Assembly: GCF_900116685.1 (NCBI RefSeq)
Contig: NZ_FPBL01000001.1
Span: forward strand, 372,001 to 436,000
Direction of reading: 5' to 3'
Length of the DNA stretch: 64,000 nucleotides
Origin: Nitrosomonas eutropha
GTDB lineage: Bacteria > Pseudomonadota > Gammaproteobacteria > Burkholderiales > Nitrosomonadaceae
Below, piece by piece: positions 49,728 through 57,245 of the stretch. A program made the translations under genes and the position numbers. The notes beneath the pieces are model-generated. The model saw only the letters and a program-made list of their open reading frames with translations, had not been told where the DNA came from and ran no database searches. Each line of letters begins with the position of its first letter. The stretch's first letter is position 1.

Positions 49728-50390
49728 ATGACTTTAAAAAAACATTATTATTATTCCAAAAACCGGATGCAAGCGCCCGATTTTGAGCGGACGCTTGCGT
49801 TTACACGTACACGCGAGAATACCCAGGCAATTGCCAGAGATTATCTGGTGGCACGTCATTCCCTGGGCACGATAACCACCACATTCGACACCACGAAACA
49901 AAACGTATTTAGAGCGGTTGCTACACTGATGGAAGATGCGCAAACCGCTCAGGAAACCATTGCTAAAATCAGGCCCGTATTCAATAAGCTGAACGTTCCC
50001 AAGAAGCAATACAACACAGCGCATGAGTTTTTTTTTACGTCAAAAAGTCTGGATGAAATTGCTCAACAAACAAATTCAACGGTTGAAGGTGTTTTAAAGA
50101 TCGCACGATGCACGATCAAACATTACCAGCTATATACGAACAAAGACGCTATTAAAGAGCGAAAGGTCGAATTCGATAAAATTCTTCGGTACAGCAGAGC
50201 AGGAGAAAAATCCATCCAAATCTGCTACGATCATTTTGTGATTCAAGACACTTTGACAGTGATTGCGGAAAAATATGAAATCACAAAACAAAATACCTAC
50301 AATATCATCAAACGCTTTGAAGAAGCGTTGGCTCGCTATGAAGCTGAAAATCCACCCAAACCTAAAAGACGCAAAATAATAAAACCCTGA
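49728..50390 (+). CDS. Protein with three KorA/TrfB-like HTH units
   Basis: 220 residues. Three similar ~50-residue units: FERTLAFTRTRENTQAIARD..., KKQYNTAHEFFFTSKSLDEIAQQTNS..., and FDKILRYSRAGEKSIQICYD..., each ending in a recognition-like helix (TTKQNVFRAVATLM, STVEGVLKIARCTI, ITKQNTYNIIKRFE). KorA/TrfB repressors have one such unit. Basic C-terminus. Probably the global repressor partner of ParB. Confidence 0.7.
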   Translation: MTLKKHYYYSKNRMQAPDFERTLAFTRTRENTQAIARDYLVARHSLGTITTTFDTTKQNVFRAVATLMEDAQTAQETIAKIRPVFNKLNVPKKQYNTAHEFFFTSKSLDEIAQQTNSTVEGVLKIARCTIKHYQLYTNKDAIKERKVEFDKILRYSRAGEKSIQICYDHFVIQDTLTVIAEKYEITKQNTYNIIKRFEEALARYEAENPPKPKRRKIIKP

Positions 50391-50460
50391 ACCGGGGAAT
50401 TTTCCTATTCAGCTTCCTTCGCACTGATCGAAAGACAAACCTACTACAGTTAACGCCAGA

Positions 50461-50477
50461 TGTTCGCCTGGCGAACA
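50461..50477. promoter_or_regulatory. Dispersed palindrome site 5
   Basis: TGTTCGCCTGGCGAACA, 70 bases past the triple-HTH gene and ahead of the small-gene operon. Confidence 0.6.
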
Positions 50478-50567
50478 CAATAAACGCGCCAGGCGCGTCC
50501 ACGCCGTATCTCTACAAAACTGAACTTGTCAGGCATCGCGACAAACCGTCGTGTTGCATGAAGTATC

Positions 50568-50589
50568 AGCAGTCTCATTCGAGACTGCT
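50568..50589 (+). other. Perfect hairpin
   Basis: AGCAGTCTC-ATTC-GAGACTGCT, nine base pairs and a 4-nt loop. No T-run, so an attenuator or origin structure rather than a plain terminator. Confidence 0.4.
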
Positions 50590-50921
50590 TACCGGACACG
50601 CCCTAAATCCAAGGCAGGCACTGCTCGCCTGCCATAGCGGTTCCCGCTGAATTTGAGTGAATCATGTCCAAGTCGCCTTTGGCGCGTTGTGTAGCTTCGC
50701 TGATTTCCTTTCGCCTGCCCTAAACAGTTGTCCAGCCCTGCCATTCCTTCAAGGGCCGGGCTACGCCCTGAAATCGTCACCCGTTCGCACTCACTACGCT
50801 TCCTTGCGCTGCGGCCTCGGATTTCTCCCTTTCCGGCCTGTCCTGTCTGGCCTTCCTACGGGCAATCACGGCAAAAGGCACTCAGCGAAGCAGATTCACA
50901 CAACCAAAGGAGAACATTGTC

Positions 50922-51203
50922 ATGAATCACCAAGCGCAAATTCAAAAACAAAAAACCGGCAATGCAACTAGCAAAGCAGGGGTTGAAAAGCGGAAAAACG
51001 AGCGTGAAGCGGCCTTCAAGAAAATTTGGCGCGGTACACACAAGGACTATAGAGGCTGTTTGCCCGATGGCACTTTAACGGTCATAAGTTGGGCTAAATA
51101 CGGCGGTGGCCTTGTAACCGCTGCGAGTATTTGTGATGCCGAGCTGGCCGAGCGCAGCGTGTTGCGTTTTGGCCAACTAAACCACCAAATTAAACAGGGG
51201 TGA
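50922..51203 (+). CDS. Hypothetical plasmid protein
   Basis: 93 residues, strongly basic N-terminus (KAGVEKRKNEREAAFKKIWRG), then RGCLPDGTLTVISWAKYGGG. AAGGAGAACATTGTC gives a good start. Unknown function; head of the small-gene operon. Confidence 0.65.
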   Translation: MNHQAQIQKQKTGNATSKAGVEKRKNEREAAFKKIWRGTHKDYRGCLPDGTLTVISWAKYGGGLVTAASICDAELAERSVLRFGQLNHQIKQG

Positions 51204-51208
51204 TAACC

Positions 51209-51616
51209 ATGAATAATCTTTTTCAAGCTACCGACCTAATCCATAGCTACAGTCGCGCACAAGCTATTGCTGATGGCGAACTGATTGACGTAACCGACAC
51301 CGCCAGAGAGGCAGGTTTTACCGTGCCGGTGGCCATGTCACGCGCTGCATGGGCTGATTGTGTTGAATGGAACGATGGAATTGAAGCCCGGAAAGCAGTT
51401 ACCCAAGATGAAAGCGGGAGGCTTTGGGATGTTCTTTGGATGGCATTTGTTGTTTGTCGTGCGAAGGGCAACGACCGGCGCCGTATTTTCGAGCTTTACC
51501 GTGTTCCGCGTGAAGGCCGAGGCAACCGCCCATGTCGCGTTGCGTTAGCTGCAACCATTGGCCCAGGCGATGACCTTGCGCCGGTTATCACTATTATGCA
51601 GCCCACTGAAGATTAA
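51209..51616 (+). CDS. Conserved plasmid protein (DUF6573-like)
   Basis: 135 residues from MNNLFQATDLIHSYSRAQAI (ATG 51209 preferred over GTG 51200). LIDVTDTAREAGFTVPVAMS and DVLWMAFVVCRAKGNDRRRI are typical of a widespread family on conjugative plasmids. Function unknown; often near ardC. Confidence 0.75.
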   Translation: MNNLFQATDLIHSYSRAQAIADGELIDVTDTAREAGFTVPVAMSRAAWADCVEWNDGIEARKAVTQDESGRLWDVLWMAFVVCRAKGNDRRRIFELYRVPREGRGNRPCRVALAATIGPGDDLAPVITIMQPTED

Positions 51617-51672
51617 TCCTGGCAGGTGCCCCGTCAGGGGCACCATGTCCGACCAAATCCGGAGAAAATACC

Positions 51673-52221
51673 ATGAACCGCTTTATTCCAGAAAATGCTG
51701 AAACCCGTGAATTCCCCGCTGCTGCAATTGTTGCTTATTGCTACGAGAGCAAGAAAGGCCCGGCGTTTGTTGCATACAAAGGCCGACAAAGTAAGCCGTG
51801 CCGTTTTCTTGCGTTTGCTGACGACGAGCGCCGCGAAACCTACCTGGCTGAACTTGTTAAGACCGAAACCGAGATGGAGAACTGCAAGCGTGCCCGGCGT
51901 GAAACCGCACACGATCTGAGTGTAGGCGATATTCTTTTTTCATCGTGGGGCTACGATCAGACCAACGTTGATTTTTACGAGGTTGTCCGGGTGCCTTCGG
52001 CTCGTTCTGCTGTTGTTCGTCAGATAAAGCAAGCAACAACGGCGAGCAGTAGCGGCAACATGGCGGGCGTAACCGTACCAAATCCCGGCGAGTTTGTTCC
52101 AACTGCCAAGGAATCGACCCGCCGCGCAGCCGGGCGGCACTGCCTGTACGGTGGAAACTTGAGCCTAACCAGCTTGCAGAAATGGGACGGCAAACCGAAG
52201 TACGTTTCCTGGTACGCCTAA
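51673..52221 (+). CDS. Conserved hypothetical plasmid protein
   Basis: 182 residues. KKGPAFVAYKGRQSKPCRFL and VGDILFSSWGYDQTNVDFYE are strong conserved-looking blocks also seen on plasmids and phages. No catalytic motif recognised. CGGAGAAAATACC before the ATG. Confidence 0.65.
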   Translation: MNRFIPENAETREFPAAAIVAYCYESKKGPAFVAYKGRQSKPCRFLAFADDERRETYLAELVKTETEMENCKRARRETAHDLSVGDILFSSWGYDQTNVDFYEVVRVPSARSAVVRQIKQATTASSSGNMAGVTVPNPGEFVPTAKESTRRAAGRHCLYGGNLSLTSLQKWDGKPKYVSWYA

Positions 52222-52264
52222 AGGTGAACGTGTTTACATAAAAACATCGAGCATTTGCCCACAA

Positions 52265-52310
52265 AAATACTTTATAAGTAAGTATACTTATATATTGACT
52301 TATAAGTGTG
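52265..52310. promoter_or_regulatory. AT-rich dyad cluster before the 52403 gene
   Basis: TAAGTATACTTA (perfect 12 bp) and ACTTATAAGT (perfect 10 bp) lie 13 bases apart with further half-sites. Looks like a multi-site operator over a promoter. Confidence 0.5.
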
Positions 52311-52402
52311 GTCAAAGGCTCGTAAATACGACAATCAGTGTGGCCGCACAGGGTGCGGCCAGCCCTGAAGATTATCTGCCATTTGAGGATATACCCAACA
52401 TT

Positions 52403-52834
52403 ATGAGCCAATACGAATACGAGCAACAAGAAACTCAAACCGAGGTTTACAGCCATGCAGCAGAAGTTGAGATTCAAAAAGAATGGCGCTGGGTAAACCG
52501 TTTGCCGGGATATGGCGGCGAGTACACCCAGCATATTAATGAAATTGCACAGGACTACCAGCAAGCCGTCAATCTTGAAATAGAAGCATGGCGCATCCGC
52601 AACGGACAAGAACCTGGTGCAGATGATACGCTGGATATATCTGCACAAGATCAGGCACAAGCGCAATCGTTGCGGGCGCAAGCCCATGATTTACGCATTG
52701 AGAGCGTGAACAAGGCCGGGGCTATCGCTCAATCTATTAAATCACGCTGGAATGAGCAACAAATCAGCCTGGCACGGACAGGCGAAAAACAGATCCACCT
52801 GAGCCGCGACATTAATCGCGATATTCAACGCTAA
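52403..52834 (+). CDS. Hypothetical, Gln/Glu-rich protein
   Basis: 143 residues from MSQYEYEQQETQTEVYSHAA; a TTG at 52295 would lengthen it by 36 but lies in the dyad cluster. Hydrophilic, helical, no known domain (WRWVNRLPGYGGEYTQHINE). Confidence 0.5.
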   Translation: MSQYEYEQQETQTEVYSHAAEVEIQKEWRWVNRLPGYGGEYTQHINEIAQDYQQAVNLEIEAWRIRNGQEPGADDTLDISAQDQAQAQSLRAQAHDLRIESVNKAGAIAQSIKSRWNEQQISLARTGEKQIHLSRDINRDIQR

Positions 52835-52855
52835 CCCAAACGAAAGGAGAAAATC

Positions 52856-52990
52856 ATGAATCAAGCACAAATGCAGGAAGCAACCGACCGGCTGCGCAAG
52901 GAAGAAGAAAAGGGAGAAGGCAGTTTTGTTTTCGGTTTGCTGTTTTGGGCTTTTGTTCTATCAGCACTATACAGCTATTTTTTTAAATGA
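52856..52990 (+). CDS. Small single-span membrane protein, 44 aa
   Basis: Begins MNQAQMQEATDRLRKEEEKG and continues with one transmembrane helix (FVFGLLFWAFVLSALYSYFF). GAAAGGAGAAAATC gives a strong start, and its stop overlaps the next ATG (ATGA). Unknown function. Confidence 0.65.
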   Translation: MNQAQMQEATDRLRKEEEKGEGSFVFGLLFWAFVLSALYSYFFK

Positions 52991-53259
52991 AACGATTGCT
53001 TGAGCACAGTACCGAAAAAAAGGATCAGAAGTTTACCGACCGCGCAAAGTTGCGCCTGCGCCTGGCTGCTGGTTTGATTGGCGGGCAAGGGCGCACGTTA
53101 AAACTGGATCGAGCAAATTTCTATCCGGAAATGCTGGAAGTGATCGAAAGGCAAACTCCCGAGCAGCGCGAATACATCAAGAGCCTTGTAGATTGGCTGG
53201 AAGATTACGAAAACGCCGTCAAGGCAGAGGAACCAAGAATTCAGGCACCCAAAAAATAA
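52987..53259 (+). CDS. Hypothetical plasmid protein
   Basis: 90 residues, translationally coupled to the preceding small membrane protein. DRAKLRLRLAAGLIGGQGRT and EQREYIKSLVDWLEDYENAV. No known domain. Confidence 0.6.
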   Translation: MKRLLEHSTEKKDQKFTDRAKLRLRLAAGLIGGQGRTLKLDRANFYPEMLEVIERQTPEQREYIKSLVDWLEDYENAVKAEEPRIQAPKK

Positions 53260-53270
53260 GGAAGGAAAAG

Positions 53271-53546
53271 ATGAACGATTCACCTATGGTTTATACACAG
53301 ATTTCCCCGGCTACAGACTGGTTTTTTCGACACGACAACCCTAGCCCCAATGGCCCGCCAATTGTTTACCCTGTTGCGGTATGGGCCGTTGTGGAGGGTA
53401 AGCGAGTTATCGGCTTGATTGCTGCTGATCTACCCCTTGAACGAGGCGCCACACAAGCCTTGCATCAAGTGCCCCCCGTGCCGGGGATTTATCTGCATAT
53501 CTCACAACTCACCGAACAGGAGCAGGCCAGCGCGAAATCGCGCTGA
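53271..53546 (+). CDS. Hypothetical plasmid protein
   Basis: 91 residues from MNDSPMVYTQISPATDWFFR; start at 53271 behind GGAAGG. Compact, beta-rich looking, with VYPVAVWAVVEGKRVIGLIA. Unknown. Confidence 0.6.
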   Translation: MNDSPMVYTQISPATDWFFRHDNPSPNGPPIVYPVAVWAVVEGKRVIGLIAADLPLERGATQALHQVPPVPGIYLHISQLTEQEQASAKSR

Positions 53547-53567
53547 CAAACCATAGGAAGATCATCA

Positions 53568-53807
53568 ATGACTAATCAAAACTGGATTGAACACGCGTAC
53601 CCGTTGCAGCAAATTGTTATTCGCTTGCAGGGTACGCGGCATAGCCGCCGCGAGGATATTATCAACCAGCTCGAAACCGTCCTATCACGCCTTCGCGCTG
53701 GCGATGTAAATGGTACTGACCATGATGACGATTTTGGCTATGTGTTTGAGTCTGTCGGGTCATCGCCTGGCCTTTCATTTTTTAATGAATCTACCGACTT
53801 CCGCTAA
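53568..53807 (+). CDS. Hypothetical plasmid protein
   Basis: 79 residues, MTNQNWIEHAYPLQQIVIRL..., acidic middle (TDHDDDFGY). In line with the operon; unknown. Confidence 0.55.
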   Translation: MTNQNWIEHAYPLQQIVIRLQGTRHSRREDIINQLETVLSRLRAGDVNGTDHDDDFGYVFESVGSSPGLSFFNESTDFR

Positions 53808-53843
53808 ACCACAATAGCCATTTAAAAGGAAACCTGAACATCT

Positions 53844-54284
53844 ATGAGCGTTGCCCGTTTCGCGGGCCTGCTGGCCCTTACAGTGACTTGCATGACCGGC
53901 GTAGCCGCAGGCGGGCAAGCTACTGTATGCACCCTGTATTTTTCCACCGGCCAGACGCTTTATAACGTGCCCTTGGCGACGACCCAGGGCGAGCAGGAGC
54001 GCGGCCTATCAAAAACCCATGACGTTAATGCCGGGATGCTTTTCACCTGGCCGCAAGCGGCTACGCGTGTTTTTTGGATGCGTGACACCTGGATGCCACT
54101 GCAAGTTGGATTTTTTGACAGTAGCGGAAATCTTTTCCAGATCGAGGACATGGAACCAAATACAGACACTCGACACGAGTCGAAACAGCCCGCTAAGATG
54201 GCGCTAGAATTGGCCTTGGGCCAATATCAAGCGATGGGATTAGTGGCCGGTAAAACCGTCCTGTTACACGGGCAATGTAACTAA
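53844..54284 (+). CDS. Exported DUF192-family protein
   Basis: 146 residues with a signal peptide (VTCMTGVAAGG). QERGLSKTHDVNAGMLFTWP, RVFWMRDTWMPLQVGFFDSS and ALELALGQYQAMGL are DUF192 hallmarks. Small secreted beta-barrel proteins of unknown function. A second, truncated DUF192 tail lies at 55181-55291. Confidence 0.85.
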   Translation: MSVARFAGLLALTVTCMTGVAAGGQATVCTLYFSTGQTLYNVPLATTQGEQERGLSKTHDVNAGMLFTWPQAATRVFWMRDTWMPLQVGFFDSSGNLFQIEDMEPNTDTRHESKQPAKMALELALGQYQAMGLVAGKTVLLHGQCN

Positions 54285-54303
54285 TCAGTGAATGGAAAAT
54301 ATC

Positions 54304-54405
54304 ATGAGTGATCCGATAGCTACAGATGCAAGTGTAAGTTTAAGCATCTATAAAGTCGATGTGGCAAGGTATGAAGGCGATTTAAACAAGGATAGATATG
54401 AATAA
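54304..54405 (+). CDS. Small ORF coupled to the membrane protein gene
   Basis: 33 codons, MSDPIATDASVSLSIYKVDV..., whose stop overlaps the next start (ATGAATAA). Weak ribosome-binding site. Possibly a translational leader. Confidence 0.35.
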   Translation: MSDPIATDASVSLSIYKVDVARYEGDLNKDRYE

Positions 54406-55102
54406 CAGACTTAAAAGATGGTCGTTAAGTGCCATGATAGCGGTACCCTTCTCTTTGATATTAGTGCTATCTCTCGACATCTACAATGATTGGCCCGATT
54501 TGTTGTATGTGGTCGTGATGGCGATGGCAGGAAACTTTTTCTTCAACTTTCTGGCCGACAGGCACGACAAACGATTAATCGCCCGCATTAAGGCCGATCA
54601 GCCGATCATGTGGAACGTCAGCATGAATAGCGTCGAAATCGGCAAGGTGTCCGATTCGCAGTATGCAGCCATGCAACGCATGGCATCCCGTGACGGACGG
54701 ATAGCGCTCGCGCAGTTTTTTAACCTGGGCCGCATGGCGCTTGTGGTCGTTGAAAAGTTGCTCTTCGCGATACCGTTCCTGGTCTTTTGGATGGTCGTGG
54801 CGCTGGCGATTATATCGCCTGAGTCGTACACGGATCTGGTGCGCGAGTTTCAAAAGGCCGACCCAGCCGAGATAACGTCAGCCATGCGTTCGTTCCTGCA
54901 AACGGCAATGACTATGATGTTCGTCGTGTTCGGCGTCATGATCGTAATGGGCTATCGTTTTGGGTTTAGGAATCACTACAGCGAAGCAGTAAACCGTATG
55001 TTGCAGCAGCACTGCAACACGCCTGCTAAAGGCGACGTTCAACTGCGGCAGATGGCGATAGACCCCATATCAAATCAGAAGGTGGCATCTTCGCCTGATT
55101 GA
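54398..55102 (+). CDS. Integral membrane protein, paralogue of the 6224 gene
   Basis: 234 residues with the same plan as 6224-6895: two N-terminal helices, a middle domain with NSVEIGKVSDSQYAAMQ, two further helices and FGFRNHYSEAVNRMLQQH. VREFQKADPAEITSAM matches VHEFQKADPTFIT of the paralogue. Unknown function; it splits the DUF192 repeat pair. Confidence 0.75.
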   Translation: MNNRLKRWSLSAMIAVPFSLILVLSLDIYNDWPDLLYVVVMAMAGNFFFNFLADRHDKRLIARIKADQPIMWNVSMNSVEIGKVSDSQYAAMQRMASRDGRIALAQFFNLGRMALVVVEKLLFAIPFLVFWMVVALAIISPESYTDLVREFQKADPAEITSAMRSFLQTAMTMMFVVFGVMIVMGYRFGFRNHYSEAVNRMLQQHCNTPAKGDVQLRQMAIDPISNQKVASSPD

Positions 55103-55135
55103 GGACGGGGAGGAGCTGTTTATTTTATTAATTAC

Positions 55136-55153
55136 GGATTATGTTCGTAATCC
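55136..55153. other. Small dyad after the membrane protein gene
   Basis: GGATTA-TGTTCG-TAATCC. No T-run. Confidence 0.3.
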
Positions 55154-55180
55154 GGATATCCTGATCGGCCTGCTGCGCAG

Positions 55181-55291
55181 GCCTTGGAGTTGGCCCAGGG
55201 CCAATACATGTTGCTAGGGTTTCGACCCGGCGAAACCCAACTGATAGACAAACAGTGCAGCACACTACCCGGAGGAAATTTCAGTGAGTGA
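55181..55291 (+). pseudogene. DUF192 C-terminal remnant
   Basis: Reads [27 protein letters not shown], clearly the tail of a DUF192 protein like 53844-54284. Everything upstream is missing. The intact copy and this tail flank the membrane-protein gene, as left by an insertion or duplication. Confidence 0.7.
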
Positions 55292-55520
55292 ACTTATCGT
55301 ATTAGATACCCAATACACCGTTAAATATGTCAGCCTTGAAAACCTGATCGACGCTGCCAGAAAACGCCCTACACAGGCCGTACTAGACGAGTTGCGCAAC
55401 CGCTGTGCGGAAGAAACCGCAAAACTGACCAGCTTGTATCGGCTGGCCTACGGTGCAGAAGCAGGCCAGGAAATGCACAAAGATATGACCCGTTGCTTTA
55501 GCAACGGGGCCAGCGGATAG
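55284..55520 (+). CDS. Hypothetical plasmid protein
   Basis: 78 residues from a GTG start with GGAGGAAAT upstream. [20 protein letters not shown]..., helical, unknown. Followed by a strong terminator. Confidence 0.6.
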
Positions 55521-55541
55521 AACATATTTCAGTACCAGAGA

Positions 55542-55568
55542 ACGCCTCTTTTCAGAGGCGTTTTTTTT
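55542..55568 (+). terminator. Rho-independent terminator
   Basis: ACGCCTCT-TTTC-AGAGGCGT followed by eight Ts. Ends the small-gene operon. Confidence 0.93.
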
Positions 55569-55885
55569 GCTGCGCAGATTGCCGAAGCGCCAGGCAGGCC
55601 GAAGCCTGCTTTATATTTTCAGTTGTAAAAACCAGTCGCGCCGATCTACATCATTTGCCACACCCGGTTAATCAGCCTTTTGGCCCCGCCTTTCAACCGA
55701 CGCATAGCTACGGGTTCATGCCTGTTCAAGGGTAAAACCTCGCCTGGCCCGTGTCCTCGCTACGCTGCGGGCCGCACCAGCCACGCGGGGCCGCTACGCG
55801 CCCTTGCACAGTCCTGCCCCCTTCGCTCTTTATGCGTCAAGGCGGCTCCAAAAAACAGATTAACCAACCAAATGAGGTAACTATC
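55569..55885. other. Leader region before ardC
   Basis: About 315 bases, C/T-rich with many short GC hairpins, no convincing gene. Resembles the leader at 50600-50920. Antirestriction genes on plasmids are often expressed from single-strand promoters on entry; such a structured leader is a candidate, unproven. Confidence 0.4.
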
Positions 55886-56866
55886 ATGACCAACGCGACC
55901 AATCACAACCAAAAAAACACAAAAGCCAAAAGCAAGGCTCACCAAAAAACAGGGGTGAAAACCGATGTAAAGCAGGCCATTACTGATCGAATCGTGGCAC
56001 TGATGGAACGAGGCACCGAAGCATGGAAAAAAACCTGGAAAGCTGCCGCAGCCGCTGGGATGCCTTGCAATGCCAGCACCGGGGCACCATATCGGGGCGT
56101 CAATATCTTGATTCTTTGGGCACAGCGCGAAGAAGCCGGGTTTTCGTCCAATCGTTGGATGACGTACAAGCAGGCCCAGGCCGTAGGCGCACAGGTTCGT
56201 AAGGGTGAAAAATCTGTTGCTTGCGTGTACTTCGAGATGCTTAAACGCAAAGAGTCACAGGAAGAAGCCGAGTTTTTCCCGATGGCAAAGGCGTTTAGCT
56301 TGTTCAATCTGGATCAGATCGACAACGTACCGGAGCAGTTGCAAGACTACATCGACGACATGACACTGCCCGCTTTTTCGCAGGATGAAATCGCGGAGCA
56401 ATTCATCGCCGCGTCAGGAGCACAGATCGAACACCACGGCAACCGCGCATTTTATCGGCCCAGCACTGACACCATTGTTTTACCCGAGCGTGAAGCCTTC
56501 ATTTCATCCGCGAACTACTACGCCACCGCTTGCCACGAACTGACCCACTGGACAGGCCACAAAAGCCGTCTTGACCGTGATTTTTCCAAGTCGCGCCGCT
56601 TTGGTGATGAACATTACGCCTTTGAAGAACTGGTGGCCGAACTCGGTTCAGCGTTTCTAGCCGGTCATTTCAGGTTCATTGATGCCACGGTAGAAAACCA
56701 TGCTTCGTACCTGGCTTCATGGATCAAGGTACTTAAAAACGACAAGAGCGCAATTTTCACCGCTGCCAAACACGCCAGCGCCGCCTATGAATTCCTGGCC
56801 GATCTGGCCGATACAGCCACCGAGCAAGGCGAGGAACAAACCCCCGCGATGCAAACCGCTGCCTGA
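55886..56866 (+). CDS. ardC: Antirestriction protein ArdC
   Basis: 326 residues from MTNATNHNQKNTKAK (ATG 55886, GAGGTAACTATC upstream). The N-terminal ssDNA-binding domain (ITDRIVALMERGTEAWKKTW, YRGVNILILW, WMTYKQAQAVGAQVRKGEKS) is followed by a zinc metalloprotease-like domain with CHELTHWTGH and FEELVAELGSAFL. Protects incoming plasmid DNA from restriction. Confidence 0.93.
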   Translation: MTNATNHNQKNTKAKSKAHQKTGVKTDVKQAITDRIVALMERGTEAWKKTWKAAAAAGMPCNASTGAPYRGVNILILWAQREEAGFSSNRWMTYKQAQAVGAQVRKGEKSVACVYFEMLKRKESQEEAEFFPMAKAFSLFNLDQIDNVPEQLQDYIDDMTLPAFSQDEIAEQFIAASGAQIEHHGNRAFYRPSTDTIVLPEREAFISSANYYATACHELTHWTGHKSRLDRDFSKSRRFGDEHYAFEELVAELGSAFLAGHFRFIDATVENHASYLASWIKVLKNDKSAIFTAAKHASAAYEFLADLADTATEQGEEQTPAMQTAA

Positions 56867-56933
56867 TCCCCAGCAGGGCGCATAAGGTGCGCCCGTCTTT
56901 ATCTGATATAGGTGTAACGGCAAGAAGGAACGT

Positions 56934-57140
56934 ATGGGTGAGGCAAAATACAGGGGAACGAAAGCACAACGAATAGCTGTTTTGCTAGATAAGAGCGCAG
57001 TAGGTAAGTCTACTCCTGAATTTTTGTACACTTATCTTCTGAAAATGACAGCGTTGCTACATATGTGTTTATTGCAAGCTGGAATTGTGGATTTTTGCAA
57101 TCTTCAGCTGCGAGAGCTGAAGTACGAAGGCTGGGCATAA
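56934..57140 (+). pseudogene. MGEAK-type plasmid protein cut by a Tn402-type end
   Basis: MGEAKYRGTKAQRIAVLLDK opens like a common small plasmid protein family. From about residue 31 the frame (YTYLLKMTA) is the terminal repeat at 57026-57050 and foreign DNA beyond. The native 3' end is lost. Confidence 0.5.
57026..57050 (-). repeat. Tn402/Tn5053-type terminal inverted repeat, orphan
   Basis: The minus strand reads TGTCATTTTCAGAAGATAAG then TGTAC. Outer end at 57050, so the element body would be to the left, where only plasmid backbone is found. Marks the backbone/cargo border. Confidence 0.65.
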
Positions 57141-57245
57141 CGACAAGCCCATAAACTTCCAGAAAATAAGGACGCTAACGTTACACAACCAGCAGACCTA
57201 GAAAGTTTGGTTGTTTTATCACCAATGGTGATAAGAGTATGAAAC

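Larger units (their letters stand above)
50391..50921. other. Long untranslated leader region
   Basis: About 530 bases without a gene. Holds palindrome site 5 (50461-50477), a second dyad ACGCGCCAGGCGCGT (50484-50498) and a perfect 9-bp hairpin AGCAGTCTC-ATTC-GAGACTGCT (50568-50589). A C/T-rich, hairpin-rich stretch (50700-50900) then precedes the small-gene operon. A similar leader lies before ardC (55570-55885). Confidence 0.5.

Noticed and set aside
51857..52687. 276-codon minus-strand frame
   Set aside because: Antisense to two plus-strand plasmid genes with good ribosome-binding sites; a shadow frame.
25076..57050. Whole backbone as cargo of one Tn402-like transposon
   Set aside because: The two flanking ends have the same orientation, so they cannot be the two ends of one element.
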